Below are positions 47,846 to 58,277 of a stretch of 64,000 nt of DNA, piece after piece. The DNA is from Ganoderma boninense. Lineage: Eukaryota > Basidiomycota > Agaricomycetes > Polyporales > Polyporaceae. Numbering within the stretch: position 1 is the stretch's first letter; every line of letters starts with the position of its first letter. The translations under genes and the position numbers were made by a program. The notes under the pieces are model-generated. The model made no database searches. It saw only the letters and a list, made by a program, of their open reading frames with translations, and was not told where the DNA came from. The stretch lies in the NCBI GenBank assembly GCA_002900995.3, contig CM035312.1, forward strand, positions 3,678,602 through 3,742,601. The letters are read 5' to 3'.

Positions 47846-49594
47846 TCAGAGTGGAAAGCCACAGGGTGCCATTTTGCCGTCCTCCCCCTCCTGAGACAGA
47901 ACCGCACCGGTAGCATACCCGGATGCATCGACTTCAATGCGGGTTTTGCGGTCTGGGTCATACATGCTCAGGACAGGGCTTTCAGTGAAACGACGCTTGA
48001 GCTCGTCGAATGCTGATTGCTCTTCGGCACCCCATTGCCAGGGAGCGTTACCCGTGAGACGGTCAAGGGGTTTGCATACCGCGCTGAAGTCCTTGATGAA
48101 CCGCCTGTAGAAATTCGCGAAACCGCGGAACTTCCGTACATCTGAGGCGTTCTGAGGGACAGGCCATTCTGCGATACCCCTGACCTTCACTGGGTCCATC
48201 TCCACACAGTTCTCCGAGACGAGCACACCTAGGTACTCAACCTTCGGCTGTTCGAATTCGCACTTCTCTGGCTTGCAGAACAGGTCGTGCTCCGCCAGAC
48301 GCTTCAGGACCTCACGCACCAATGTGTGGTGTTCCTCGATGTCGTTGGTGAATATGAGGATGTCGTCGAGGTAGATAGTGATTTTGCCGAGTATGATGAG
48401 GTCCTTGAAGATGTCGTTCATGAGCGCAGAGAATGTACTAGGCGAGTTAGCCAGTCCGAAGTACATCACGTTCGGTTCGAACAGTCCACGATTGGTAACG
48501 AAGGCAGCCTTCCATTCATCACCGGTCTTAATCCGCACATTGTTGTACCTCCAACGGATGTCAAGCTTTGTAAAGTACTTGGCCCTCTTGAGTCGATCCA
48601 TCAAGTCCGACACCAACGGTAGTGGGTATCGGTTCTTAATGGTGATGTCGTTCAATCGCCGGTAGTCCTGTACAGGACGTAGGCTGCCATCCTTCTTTTT
48701 AACGAAGAAGAATGGTGACGACATCGGTGACTTCGACTCTTGAATATATCCTTTGGCCAAGTTCTCGCTAAGGAACTTGTCAAGCTCAACCTGCTCGCTG
48801 GGCGACAGGGGGTACACCTTGGAATGGAACATCCTAGCATCTGGTACGAGTTCTATAGCATGGTCGTAGGGTCCATGCTCAGGTAGACGTTCGGACGCCT
48901 CTTTCGAGAACACACGCAGATACTCGTGGTACTGGGGAGGTACGATCTCTTCGACAGGACGGACTTCCTTCTTCTGGTATTCTTGTTCAGCAAGCTGTTG
49001 AGAGTACGTGTAGCTCGCCGACACAAAGATCTTAGGGGTACCTCGAAGTCGTCGTCCATCTTCTAGTGCATTGAGAAGAGACTCCTCAGTGCCATCCCAT
49101 TCCGGCAGAAAACCTGGTGGTGGAGGCCTATCTTCCTCCTCCTCCTCGACCATTACGGCCGTGCATATCCTACCCATCGTCTTTGCCTTCCGCACCCGTC
49201 GAGAACCATTGCGCGCCGTAAGCCGTACCTCCGTATCACGCGCTTTGGTTTCAACAGGTTTGGATGCCTTCCGATGAGCCGGACATGCCTCTGGACATCT
49301 CGATAGGCGCAGCGAGCCACGTTCCCAATCTACTTCAGGGTTGTGTTCGCGCAGCCAGTCCAGGCCAATGATCACATCCTCTTCTCCTATGTCTGTCACC
49401 ACAAACACCACCTTCTCCTGGTGGTCTCCAATCGCCATATCCAACACGGCAACCTCCGTGATCGTTCCATCACGGTTCTCGGTACCATCTATGTTGTACA
49501 GGGGAATTGGCCTTGCCAACTTCCTCGTCGTAACCTGGTTCTTCTCTACGAACTGTCTATGTAAAAACTTAGTAGTAGCCCCGCTATCTACCAT
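47846..49594 (-). CDS. Element 1 Pol, protease, reverse transcriptase, RNase H start
   Basis: Protease with the catalytic triad start VDSGATTKF and [17 protein letters not shown]. Then comes the RT domain with [40 protein letters not shown], and the active-site box IYLDDILIF, followed by [15 protein letters not shown] and [20 protein letters not shown]. RNase H starts with [20 protein letters not shown]. Just after, an extra A in GGCAAAATGG shifts the frame and a stop follows at 47846; element 2 has one A fewer there. One RT substitution, RWRYNN for RWGYNN of element 2, is near the fingers-palm region and may weaken activity. The listed start is a convenience: the frame is open upstream toward Gag and probably belongs to one Gag-Pol polyprotein. 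Confidence 0.93.
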   Translation of the reverse strand: MVDSGATTKFLHRQFVEKNQVTTRKLARPIPLYNIDGTENRDGTITEVAVLDMAIGDHQEKVVFVVTDIGEEDVIIGLDWLREHNPEVDWERGSLRLSRCPEACPAHRKASKPVETKARDTEVRLTARNGSRRVRKAKTMGRICTAVMVEEEEEDRPPPPGFLPEWDGTEESLLNALEDGRRLRGTPKIFVSASYTYSQQLAEQEYQKKEVRPVEEIVPPQYHEYLRVFSKEASERLPEHGPYDHAIELVPDARMFHSKVYPLSPSEQVELDKFLSENLAKGYIQESKSPMSSPFFFVKKKDGSLRPVQDYRRLNDITIKNRYPLPLVSDLMDRLKRAKYFTKLDIRWRYNNVRIKTGDEWKAAFVTNRGLFEPNVMYFGLANSPSTFSALMNDIFKDLIILGKITIYLDDILIFTNDIEEHHTLVREVLKRLAEHDLFCKPEKCEFEQPKVEYLGVLVSENCVEMDPVKVRGIAEWPVPQNASDVRKFRGFANFYRRFIKDFSAVCKPLDRLTGNAPWQWGAEEQSAFDELKRRFTESPVLSMYDPDRKTRIEVDASGYATGAVLSQEGEDGKMAPCGFPL

Positions 49595-49752
49595 GGCTAC
49601 TATGTCCTTGTGTCGCTGCTTGCCGATTAACCGTACTGGTATATGAAAGTGTTGGCCACTATGATTTACTTCATATACAAACGCAGAACTCAGTACAGAA
49701 AATCGACTATTACTACAAGAGCCGGCACACGCAGCGTCCAGTGCGGCTCTAA

Positions 49753-51183
49753 TCAGAAACCCTCCTTCTTCTCAGCGGTCGTAAGGGCCGCGATCTTCTC
49801 CTCCATCGCCTTGACCTGGGCCTGAAGAGCCGCTACTTCCGTAGTTGCAGTGGACGAGGAAGCGGCTTGCTGACTCTTCAGCCGTGGGCAGTCATACTTA
49901 CGATGTCCGGGCTGGCCACAGATGTAGCAGTTTCCTGGGAACGGCTTCTTCCCAGTAGCAGCCGCCTTCTCCCCCTTCTTCTTCCATCCAAACGACTTCG
50001 GCCGTTCTTCCTCTCTGGTGACGAGGGCCTGGTCGAGCGACAGCGCCACCTTCTGGATTTTGGTGAGGTCCGAGGTGTCGTGGGCACTGGTGGCGAGGAC
50101 GTCCCGGAGCCTGGGAGGCAGGCCCGAGCGGTAGCGTTCGCGTTTGTCCTCGTCGCCAAAGCCGGTTCGAGCCGCGGCTGCGTTAAACTGCGCGGTATAC
50201 TCCTGGACGGTGCCGACCTTGCGGTATGCCTTGCAAAGCTTGACCAGTTCAGCGATGGCAGCCTCCTTGTCGTCGGCTGCGCAGAAGTGATCCTTGAAGG
50301 CTGTGCTGAACTCGCCATAGTCTGCCCAAGGACTAGTTCCACCGGCGAGCTTTACAATGTGGGGGCCAGCCCAGGCTGCTGCTCCTTCCGTGAGCTTACT
50401 GAGGATGGTCATCCATATGACGTCGCTAGGCGTGCCAACCGCTACCGCCGTAAGGGTGTTGTAGTAGATCTGAGCGGCGGACACAAAGCGGAGACCATCC
50501 TGTGCGGAGTTTCCATCGTATTCACGTGGGGCGATCTGGGAGAGGAGTTTGGAGGTGTCGAACGGTGGAGCGGGGGCAGGGGTAGTCATGGCGGGTGTGG
50601 ACGCTCGACTGGGTGCAGCTAATGAAGAGGATGAGGGTTGTGGAGTGTTGAGGCTGATGGTCTCTTGCTTGGGTTCCTTCTTTACTTCCGGCTTTTTCTC
50701 TGCCTTTGGGAGTTTAGAAGTTGAAGCAATGGGGGTTGCGGGAGTCGAGGTTCGTCGCTGTCCAAGACGCTCTGTAACGAGTTCAAGAGTCTTGTCGAGG
50801 ATGGGAGACCCTGTTGATCGTGCAGGACTGGGGATTCGACTTTGGACACGACTCTGGGGTTGTGAGGTAGGGCGTGAGGCAGGGCGGGATGAGGGATTCC
50901 TGGATGCGATGAGGGCGGCTTGGCGAGCTGGGGGTCGGCTTGGATCTCGAGGTGCAGGTGCTGGTGGGTTTGCGATCTTCGCACGGATTAGGACTTCCTG
51001 TTCTTTGGTGGTGAGGAGTCTAGGGGCAATGTCTTCACGAGTTTCAAGGGTATCGTTGAATGTGTGTGATCGGTGGGGGCACGGTTGCTCCTCGCAGTAG
51101 TACCAGGCTTGCTTATCTTCGTCCCAGTACTCGTCCTGTACTGCAGTGGGGTGAAATATGTGTCCCCAGGCTTGGCAAGCCAC
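49753..51183 (-). CDS. Element 1 Gag
   Basis: Nucleocapsid protein of the retrotransposon, 476 aa by frame. It has a Ser/Pro/Arg-rich middle, then the Ty3-type capsid part (GLRFVSAAQIYYNTLTAVA, VIWMTILSKLTEGAAAWAGP, FKDHFCAADDKEAAIAELV) and a CCHC zinc knuckle CYICGQPGHRKYDC followed by a short coiled coil (EVAALQAQVKAMEEKIAAL). The frame stops at EGF; element 2 has one more T in this T run and reads straight on into protease. There is no in-frame ATG at the apparent start (GTG at 51183). The preceding part of Gag (TAWEARERRRNKAKAEHPWA, about 51350) lies in another frame in both copies, so a short intron or a frameshift is needed upstream. Confidence 0.9.
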   Translation of the reverse strand: MACQAWGHIFHPTAVQDEYWDEDKQAWYYCEEQPCPHRSHTFNDTLETREDIAPRLLTTKEQEVLIRAKIANPPAPAPRDPSRPPARQAALIASRNPSSRPASRPTSQPQSRVQSRIPSPARSTGSPILDKTLELVTERLGQRRTSTPATPIASTSKLPKAEKKPEVKKEPKQETISLNTPQPSSSSLAAPSRASTPAMTTPAPAPPFDTSKLLSQIAPREYDGNSAQDGLRFVSAAQIYYNTLTAVAVGTPSDVIWMTILSKLTEGAAAWAGPHIVKLAGGTSPWADYGEFSTAFKDHFCAADDKEAAIAELVKLCKAYRKVGTVQEYTAQFNAAAARTGFGDEDKRERYRSGLPPRLRDVLATSAHDTSDLTKIQKVALSLDQALVTREEERPKSFGWKKKGEKAAATGKKPFPGNCYICGQPGHRKYDCPRLKSQQAASSSTATTEVAALQAQVKAMEEKIAALTTAEKKEGF

Positions 51184-51558
51184 GTTGAATCTCGCTTCCT
51201 TATCCTAGGAATGAAACGGCAGGTGCACGATCCAACACTGTCTGCTCAGCCTCCTCAGCCTGTTGCTGTGTCTTAGCCCAAGGGACACGGGCCCAAGGGT
51301 GTTCTGCCTTGGCTTTGTTTCGCCGCCTTTCTCTAGCCTCCCACGCCGTGAGGCGGACCACTTCTGTCAGTACCGGGGTCTCGTGTTAGGAGCTTTCCGC
51401 GTACTGTACCACTAAGAGTGGCAAGCCTCAGGTTGCACCGAGACCACGTCCAATGGTGTGACTAGAGCGCGCACTACGCTAGGCCAACACAGAGGATCTA
51501 AGTGCGTACCGTACGAGAGGGAAAGAGTGTGGGTGGAGTACGCCGGTGCTCGTGTAGA

Positions 51559-51569
51559 AGTTTCGACCT
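51559..51569 (-). promoter_or_regulatory. Self-priming primer-binding site, element 1
   Basis: Two bases inside the 5' LTR, the minus strand reads AGGTCGAAACT, the exact 11-nt complement of AGTTTCGACCT in the LTR (51746-51756), which lies about 35 bp past the TATATAAG word, where transcription should start. No tRNA 3'-end match is apparent. This matches the self-primed mechanism known for Tf1-type elements. Confidence 0.8.
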
Positions 51570-51571
51570 AA

Positions 51572-52031
51572 TGTTACGACTGGCTGTCGAGTAAGATCAG
51601 GGAGGAGGCTTACGAGACGAGCAGGGGCGTCGACGAGCACTTGTGCAGCGAGAGCGGAGCAGGGCTCGACAGTCAGGCTGGAGACAAGATGTATTGAGCG
51701 AGTAAGTAACGAGCGAGAATACAGCAAGGCTTACCTGGAGACAAGAGGTCGAAACTGAGGTCTCCAGGTAGCGAAGTACAGGCCTTATATACATGTAGCG
51801 GACAATGGGAACCAGGGACAATAGGTAACTATGGACACGGGAACCAGTGGAAGAACAATGGTATGTAGTACAATGACGATGGGAACAATGGGTAACAGGA
51901 GTTATTGTACTGCGAGAACAAGGGACGGGTTTGCTAAACAACGGAGGACAATAAGGACGACGCGGGAGGCAAACAGTCCAAAAAGGGAAAGAGAGACGCC
52001 GGGGTAGGCGCCGAGCGTGCCGTTCATGACA
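51572..52031 (-). repeat. 5' LTR of element 1
   Basis: 460 bp with TG...CA ends. On the minus strand: TATATAAG promoter word, start word AGTTTCGACCT, then the R-U5 part ending GTAACA. Confidence 0.95.
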
Positions 52032-52284
52032 GAGACGATACGCAGTCGACTGCAATGCTACCTGCGCCATTCCGCCCCATTACCCTCCCCGGCGCCCTAC
52101 CTTGCATTGGAATCAGTTTCCAGAAGCCCACACATACTTGCTTCCACATCTCCACCAGTACGCTGGACTGCGACGACGCGAGCGGTGGGTCTACCTGTGG
52201 CACGTCGCCAACGATCTGCTCATGGACGGGTATCTGATGGATAAATTTGAAGACGCTGGGTTCTCTGCGGGAGACATTCGATGA

Positions 52285-53045
52285 GTGAGTAAATGTCAGT
52301 ACGTGTGCATGTCCGGGCATACGAAACTGATATCTATCTCCAGGCTCTTCCCTCATGGTTCCGGTGCATGAATCGTTATAGAGCGGGATACTAGGACTGA
52401 AGGATACTGTCGCGGGTGGGGAGCCAGGGAATTACGAGGTGGAGAGATGATACCTGGAACATAGTAGAGATATCGTAACAGCGAATGGAGAACCACGGTA
52501 CCTGATAATACAGAGCGATAAAGGGTCAGAATTCTATGGGTACGAGATGCAGTGGAAAATAGAGCCATCTGAGGGCTGGCTGAATAGCTGAACACAGCGT
52601 GACCGTCCCGTCAATATTTGGGGAGGAAACACGCCCAGCCTCCGCATAGGCGGAGTACCTGATTTCTACAAAGCCAGCACATTGGCTGGCTGTCACCGTT
52701 TTCACTCCCATTCACCAACGCATTCTTCCACTCTCGACGGTACACACACCGGTACGCTATTCTTTTATCCTGGCTACACACGTCTTCCCTGTATTCCTGT
52801 CCTGGTCGTTCATGCGCTCTCTTGGGACAGACGTGCACTCAGCCACCCCCTCAGTCGCTGGTTTCGGGACTCGTGGCGGTGAAGGCAGGAAGAGTTGTTG
52901 GAGGGAGGGGGAGGTGGCCGGTAGAAGACAGAGTGCATTTAGTGAGTACGACTTCATTGTGCACCACGGTGCTTCCCTAACGGTACTCGGTGGATGGTGG
53001 GGTAGAAGATTTTTTCCACGCCGTCCACTGCAACCGCAAGCCTTC
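52285..53045. other. Spacer, possible 5' part of the next gene
   Basis: No gene of its own is supported. The frame of the next gene is open from 52812 and an ATG there could be its start. The stretch 52330-52800 shows nothing recognisable. Confidence 0.4.
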
Positions 53046-55225
53046 ATGTCTTCATACATCCCTTCGATACCTCCAGGATGCCAAGGACTGTTGAACGGCA
53101 GCACGTTGTCAGCATTGTATGCGACAGTGACGGCTTCGACCGGTGACGGCATCAGGGCGGGCGACCACCGGGTGGCAGTAACGGACAATACGTCATGGAA
53201 CGCGGACACGTGGACCGGTGCGAGTGCGACATCCCGCGACAATGCTACATGCATTGCGTCCACGACATCCAGCTCGAGTACCTCGACAAGCTCCAATGTG
53301 TCCTCCAACACCCTAGCCTGTGCCAGTGACTCATCTTCGTCGAGAGGGAACACACTCTGCTTTTCCACAGCGACAAAGGCCAGAAAGCAGGGCGAGGGCG
53401 ACGACAACGACGACGAGGGCGACGACAACGAGGACGACGAGGACGACAATGACGAGGACGACGAGGATGACGACGAGGGTCAGGTTGGGAACAGTAAGGT
53501 ACAGACGGGTCCAGGTCCGAGACGTAAACGAGTAGAGTGGAAGAAGCATCGAGCCGCACATGCCATGCTCAAGGCCGAAATGGTACATTTCCAGAGGCTC
53601 GACGGCAGGAAGCAACAGAAACAACGACAGAAGATAAGGGACGATGTGGGAGATAAAATGTTGGCAGACGAGGTTTGTAGAAGGGGCTTCCAAAAGCGAA
53701 ATATCCCGGATGCAGATGTTCGCAGGGTACGTCTCCATGTATGAGGGTGGGACTGTCCTGATGCTCGAAGCAGGCTATCAAGTCATGGTTCAAGAATCAT
53801 CTCTCCAACTTACATTCTGCGGCTCCAGCCAAGCCAAGAAAGAATGGCGTGAATCCTTTTTGGAAAGCCATGAGCTCACGTCGCGTAGGAGCCATGCGGT
53901 TATGGGCTTGTAATCACAACGACGAGGTGATCCGGGAAGCGGGAACGATGGACATAGGAATTTGGTCCCACACAGCGGCGGAAATGTGGCGAGAACTGGA
54001 ACCCGAGAAGAAGGCAGCTTGGGAGGCTCGTGCTGCGGAGCACGCCACCCAATCGGACGATCAGTGTTTCCTGTATGTCTAACTCCACACCCCACACCGC
54101 CTGCGTTACTGACTTCAAAGGCAGGAATCAGCATCTAGTCATGGACGTTCTAGGCGACGCCCTAGCTGAGGGCATAGGTATGGGACCTAAACAGATGGGA
54201 ATGTGCGCCTACGTGGTCAAGTTCTTTTACCGGACTGAAAAGGGAGGGGTGGTCATGGACGAGTGAGTACTTATCATGCACGGGGAGCTTGACTGCCTAA
54301 CCGGGGTGTTAGGATGTCGGTGAGGCTGCATCCCGAATCTCCCTCACTGGCCAATTACCAGGGAGGATACCCAGAGTCGGAGATGGAACGATGTGCTAGC
54401 TGGGCCCAGGAAGTGATTCGTAAGTGAGGCCTTACGACCACGAGCTATCCATGCTGACACGCATGCATACCGTGGTAGCACTGAACCCAGGGCAGTCTCG
54501 CCCCATACCTACGGACAGACCGGGAGCGAGTCGACTGCAATATACCGCCGATGGACGTGCCTTACTCCCTGACTACCAACCAGGGGACGAAAAGCACTTG
54601 ATTGACATGTTGGAAGCGCTGGTTCAGATGGCGTGGAGTGAGGTCACCGTTTCAATGATCCGGAAAATACAACTGACAGTGACGTTACCATTCAGATGCG
54701 TCCGAGCGATCTGGAGACGTAGACTGGCCCACAGTGACACAGTCTCCGAAGACCTTTGTGGCCGAGATGTGGCTGGAAGTCATCCGTGTTCCGTTGTCTG
54801 AGCTAGCAGTACCGGAGGCATTCGGGGTGTGGACCACTATTCACAAGGGCCAGCAGCAAGGACACCCATTCAGCTTCAAGCCCGCTGCAGGGTCTCGCAA
54901 GATATCCCTCAGCGTGAAGAACACTCCCCGGAAGGGATCTGGGCAGAAGCAGAAGATGCCGCTGCCACTCGACTTGGCGTTCGACGACCACATTCTACGG
55001 CCGACGGCGGAAATCATCATGTCAGAGGGCTCCCAAGCAACAACTCCGACTACACCTATGAGGCAAGGCAGGACTATGTTTATAACACAGCCGTCATTGT
55101 CCGACGTGATAGAATACCCCGAGGGAATGGAAAACGTGGACGACGTGCCCCATACTCCGCCTGGTAAAGCATATCATCACACGCCAACTGCAGATGGACA
55201 TGCAGGATTCCCCGTGGCGCAATCC

Positions 55226-55591
55226 TACAACACCCGGTCCGCCATCGCGCCGTCCGCCGTGGCCCCGTCCACCGTCGCGCACGCCGCCCCGGACAAGCCC
55301 ACTAGCGGGGTGGAGGCCGACACGCCGCAATTCTACAACACCCAGTCCGCCGTCGCGCCGTCCGCCGTGGCCCCGTCCACCGTCGCGCACGCTGCCCCGG
55401 ACAAGCCCACTAGCGGGGTGGAGGCCGACACGCCGCAATTCTACAACACCCAGTCCGCCGTCGCGCCGTCCGCCGTGGCCCCGTCCACCGTCGCGCACGC
55501 TGCCCCGGACAAGCCCACTAGCGGGGTGGAGGCCGACACGCTGCAATTCTACAACACCCAGTCCGCCGTCGCGCCGTCCGCCGCGGCCCCA
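55226..55591 (+). repeat. 108-bp coding tandem repeat, about 3.4 copies
   Basis: Units start at 55226, 55334, 55442 and (partial) 55550. Each encodes 36 residues starting YNT(R/Q)SA, with VAPSTVAHAAPDKPTSG inside. Copies differ at only a few bases and the period keeps the frame. Homogeneity suggests recent expansion or conversion. Confidence 0.95.
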
Positions 55592-56010
55592 AACCGGCAC
55601 ACGATGTTAGGTGGGACACAGAGTGGGGCGTCTGGAACATATGAAACTCCAGCCCCCTCTCCCATGGCTCTGTATACGCCATTGGCAGGCAATATGTCTG
55701 CGGGATGGTATCGCAACCTACAATCGCAGTTAATGAACTGGACCGGTGTAGAACCACCCTTGACGACCATGCCTGGCGGAACAACACCTCATGCGCAGCA
55801 TGGTGCTGGACTGTCACGTTTTGTTCACACCAACGCCAACGCCAACGCCAACTCCTCAATGGTTCAGTCTGGCACAAACTCGCACCTCAACGCAGCAGTA
55901 TACCTGACATGGAATGGAACAGGACTGCAGAATGCCGACATCAGGCATGCAAGTGCTCCCACATATTCCGCGTACTCCACTCACTCTCAGGAGGCGATAG
56001 CACGACATAA

Positions 56011-56470
56011 TGTCATGAACGGCACGCTCAGCGCCTACCCCGGCGTCTCTCTTTCCCTTTTTGGACTGTTTGCCTCCCGCGTCGTCCTTATTGTCCTCCG
56101 TTGTTTAGCAAACCCGTCCCTTGTTCTCGCAGTACAATAACTCCTGTTACCCATTGTTCCCATCGTCATTGTACTACATACCATTGTTCTTCCACTGGTT
56201 CCCGTGTCCATAGTTACCTATTGTCCCTGGTTCCCATTGTCCGCTACATGTATATAAGGCCTGTACTTCGCTACCTGGAGACCTCAGTTTCGACCTCTTG
56301 TCTCCAGGTAAGCCTTGCTGTATTCTCGCTCGTTACTTACTCGCTCAATACATCTTGTCTCCAGCCTGACTGTCGAGCCCTGCTCCGCTCTCGCTGCACA
56401 AGTGCTCGTCGACGCCCCTGCTCGTCTCGTAAGCCTCCTCCCTGATCTTACTCGACAGCCAGTCGTAACA
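56011..56470 (+). repeat. 5' LTR of element 2
   Basis: 460 bp, TG...CA ends, TATATAAG at 56251-56258, predicted transcript start word AGTTTCGACCT at 56286-56296. A good splice donor AGGTAAGC occurs at about 56307, inside R-U5, and might join an untranslated leader to Gag. Confidence 0.95.
56251..56258 (+). promoter_or_regulatory. TATA box of the retrotransposon LTR
   Basis: TATATAAG, about 35 bp before the AGTTTCGACCT word that pairs with the primer-binding site. The distance fits a Pol II start at that word. The same arrangement is in all four LTRs. Confidence 0.75.
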
Positions 56471-56472
56471 TT

Positions 56473-56483
56473 AGGTCGAAACT
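56473..56483 (+). promoter_or_regulatory. Self-priming primer-binding site, element 2
   Basis: AGGTCGAAACT, two bases after the 5' LTR, is the exact complement of the LTR word AGTTTCGACCT at 56286-56296. Confidence 0.8.
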
Positions 56484-56682
56484 TCTACACGAGCACCGGC
56501 GTACTCCACCCACACTCTTTCCCTCTCGTACGGTACGCACTTAGATCCTCTGTGTTGGCCTAGCGTAGTGCGCGCTCTAGTCACACCATTGGACGTGGTC
56601 TCGGTGCAACCTGAGGCTTGCCACTCTTAGTGGTACAGTACGCGGAAAGCTCCTAACACGAGACCCCGGTACTGACAGAAGT

Positions 56683-58277
56683 GGTCCGCCTCACGGCGTG
56701 GGAGGCTAGAGAAAGGCGGCGAAACAAAGCCAAGGCAGAACACCCTTGGGCCCGTGTCCCTTGGGCTAAGACACAGCAACAGGCTGAGGAGGCTGAGCAG
56801 ACAGTGTTGGATCGTGCACCTGCCGTTTCATTCCTAGGATAAGGAAGCGAGATTCAACGTGGCTTGCCAAGCCTGGGGACACATATTTCACCCCACTGCA
56901 GTACAGGACGAGTACTGGGACGAAGATAAGCAAGCCTGGTACTACTGCGAGGAGCAACCGTGCCCCCACCGATCACACACATTCAACGATACCCTTGAAA
57001 CTCGTGAAGACATTGCCCCTAGACTCCTCACCACCAAAGAACAGGAAGTCCTAATCCGTGCGAAGATCGCAAACCCACCAGCACCTGCACCTCGAGATCC
57101 AAGCCGACCCCCAGCTCGCCAAGCCGCCCTCATCGCATCCCAGGAATCCCTCATCCCGCCCTGCCTCACGCCCTACCTCACAACCCCAGAGTCGTGTCCA
57201 AAGTCGAATCCCCAGTCCTGCACGATCAACAGGGTCTCCCATCCTCGACAAGACTCTTGAACTCGTTACAGAGCGTCTTGGACAGCGACGAACCTCGACT
57301 CCGCAACCCCATTGCTTCAACTTCTAAACTCCCAAAGGCAGAGAAAAAGCCGGAAGTAAAGAAGGAACCCAAGCAAGAGACCATCAGCCTCAACACTCCA
57401 CAACCCTCATCCTCTTCATTAGCTGCACCCAGTCGAGCGTCCACACCCGCCATGACTACCCCTGCCCCCGCTCCACCGTTCGACACCTCCAAACTCCTCT
57501 CCCAGATCGCCCCACGTGAATACGATGGAAACTCCGCACAGGATGGTCTCCGCTTTGTGTCCGCCGCTCAGATCTACTACAACACCCTTACGGCGGTAGC
57601 GGTTGGCACGCCTAGCGACGTCATATGGATGACCATCCTCAGTAAGCTCACGGAAGGAGCAGCAGCCTGGGCTGGCCCCCACATTGTAAAGCTCGCCGGT
57701 GGAACTAGTCCTTGGGCAGACTATGGCGAGTTCAGCACAGCCTTCAAGGATCACTTCTGCGCAGCCGACGACAAGGAGGCTGCCATCGCTGAACTGGTCA
57801 AGCTTTGCAAGGCATACCGCAAGGTCGCGGCACCGTCCAGGAGTATACCGCGCAGTTTAACGCAGCCGCGGCTCGAACCGGCTTTGGCGACGAGGACAAA
57901 CGCGAACGCTACCGCTCGGGCCTGCCTCCCAGCTCCGGGACGTCCTCGCCACCAGTGCCCACGACACCTCGGACCTCACCAAAATCCAGAAGGTGGCGCT
58001 GTCGCTCGACCAGGCCCTCGTCACCAGAGAGGAAGAACGGCCGAAGTCGTTTGGATGGAAGAAGAAGGGGGAGAAGGCGGCTGCTACTGGAAGAAGCCGT
58101 TCCCAGGAAACTGCTACATCTGTGGCCAGCCCGGACATCGTAAGTATGACTGCCCGCGGCTGAAGAGTCAGCAAGCCGCTTCCTCGTCCACTGCAACTAC
58201 GGAAGTAGCGGCTCTTCAGGCCCAGGTCAAGGCGATGGAGGAGAAGATCGCGGCCCTTACGACCGCTGAGAAGAAGG
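56683..58277 (+). pseudogene. Element 2 Gag, several indels
   Basis: Same protein as in element 1 but broken. The N-terminal segment (56683-56840) is in a frame that ends at TAA, and the main frame starts after it without ATG. An extra C at about 57143 (CATCCCAGG for CATCCAGG) shifts the Ser/Pro/Arg-rich part. Missing bases near 57300 return it. Near 57823, CG is added (GTCGCGGCACC for GTCGGCACC), and single G losses near 57930 and 58091 restore the frame before the CCHC knuckle CYICGQPGHRKYDC. The capsid core GLRFVSAAQIYYNTLTAVA is intact. Here Gag runs into protease without a stop. Confidence 0.9.

Larger units (their letters stand above)
45491..52031 (-). mobile_element. Ty3/gypsy chromovirus LTR retrotransposon, element 1
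   Basis: Complete 6541-bp element: 3' LTR 45491-45950, 5' LTR 51572-52031, 5-bp target duplication GAGAC on both sides, LTR ends TG...CA, polypurine tract AGGAGGGGGGTAT next to the 3' LTR, and a self-priming type binding site next to the 5' LTR. Internal order Gag, protease, reverse transcriptase, RNase H, integrase, chromodomain defines a Ty3-type chromovirus. LTRs are the same length and differ at only a few bases by eye, indicating recent insertion. The coding part has lesions relative to element 2 (see CDS entries). Confidence 0.97.
45310..52284 (+). pseudogene. Unknown gene split by the minus-strand retrotransposon
   Basis: ATG at 45310 starts MSQAATHEYVGLICGATYFP, and the frame runs through HLTFSRWMGAR to the target site GAGAC at 45486-45490. 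The retrotransposon occupies 45491-52031. After the second GAGAC (52032-52036) the same frame goes on with LHWNQFPEAHTYLLPHLHQY, RRERWVYLWHVANDLLMDGY and KFEDAGFSAGDIR, ending at 52284. Without element and one target copy, the frame is continuous at about 142 codons, so the insertion hit a working or recently working gene. With it, the product stops within seven codons of the LTR edge. Family not recognised. A GTGAGT donor overlaps the stop, so the original gene may have been longer. Confidence 0.75.

Noticed and set aside
48287..48665. Antisense frames within the retrotransposons
   Set aside because: They mirror conserved Pol sequence and occur identically in both copies as shadows.
55094..55600. 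Long minus-strand frame of Gly/Arg-rich repeats and the repeat array itself as a CRISPR-like feature
   Set aside because: The repeats are contiguous 108-bp units without spacers and lie in a coding exon on the plus strand. The minus frame is its shadow.
55870..55900. Shared word CGCACCTCAACGCAGCAGT with 17475-17490 as a common repeat
   Set aside because: The match is about 19 bp without extension on either side, so it could be chance or a small template-switch patch.
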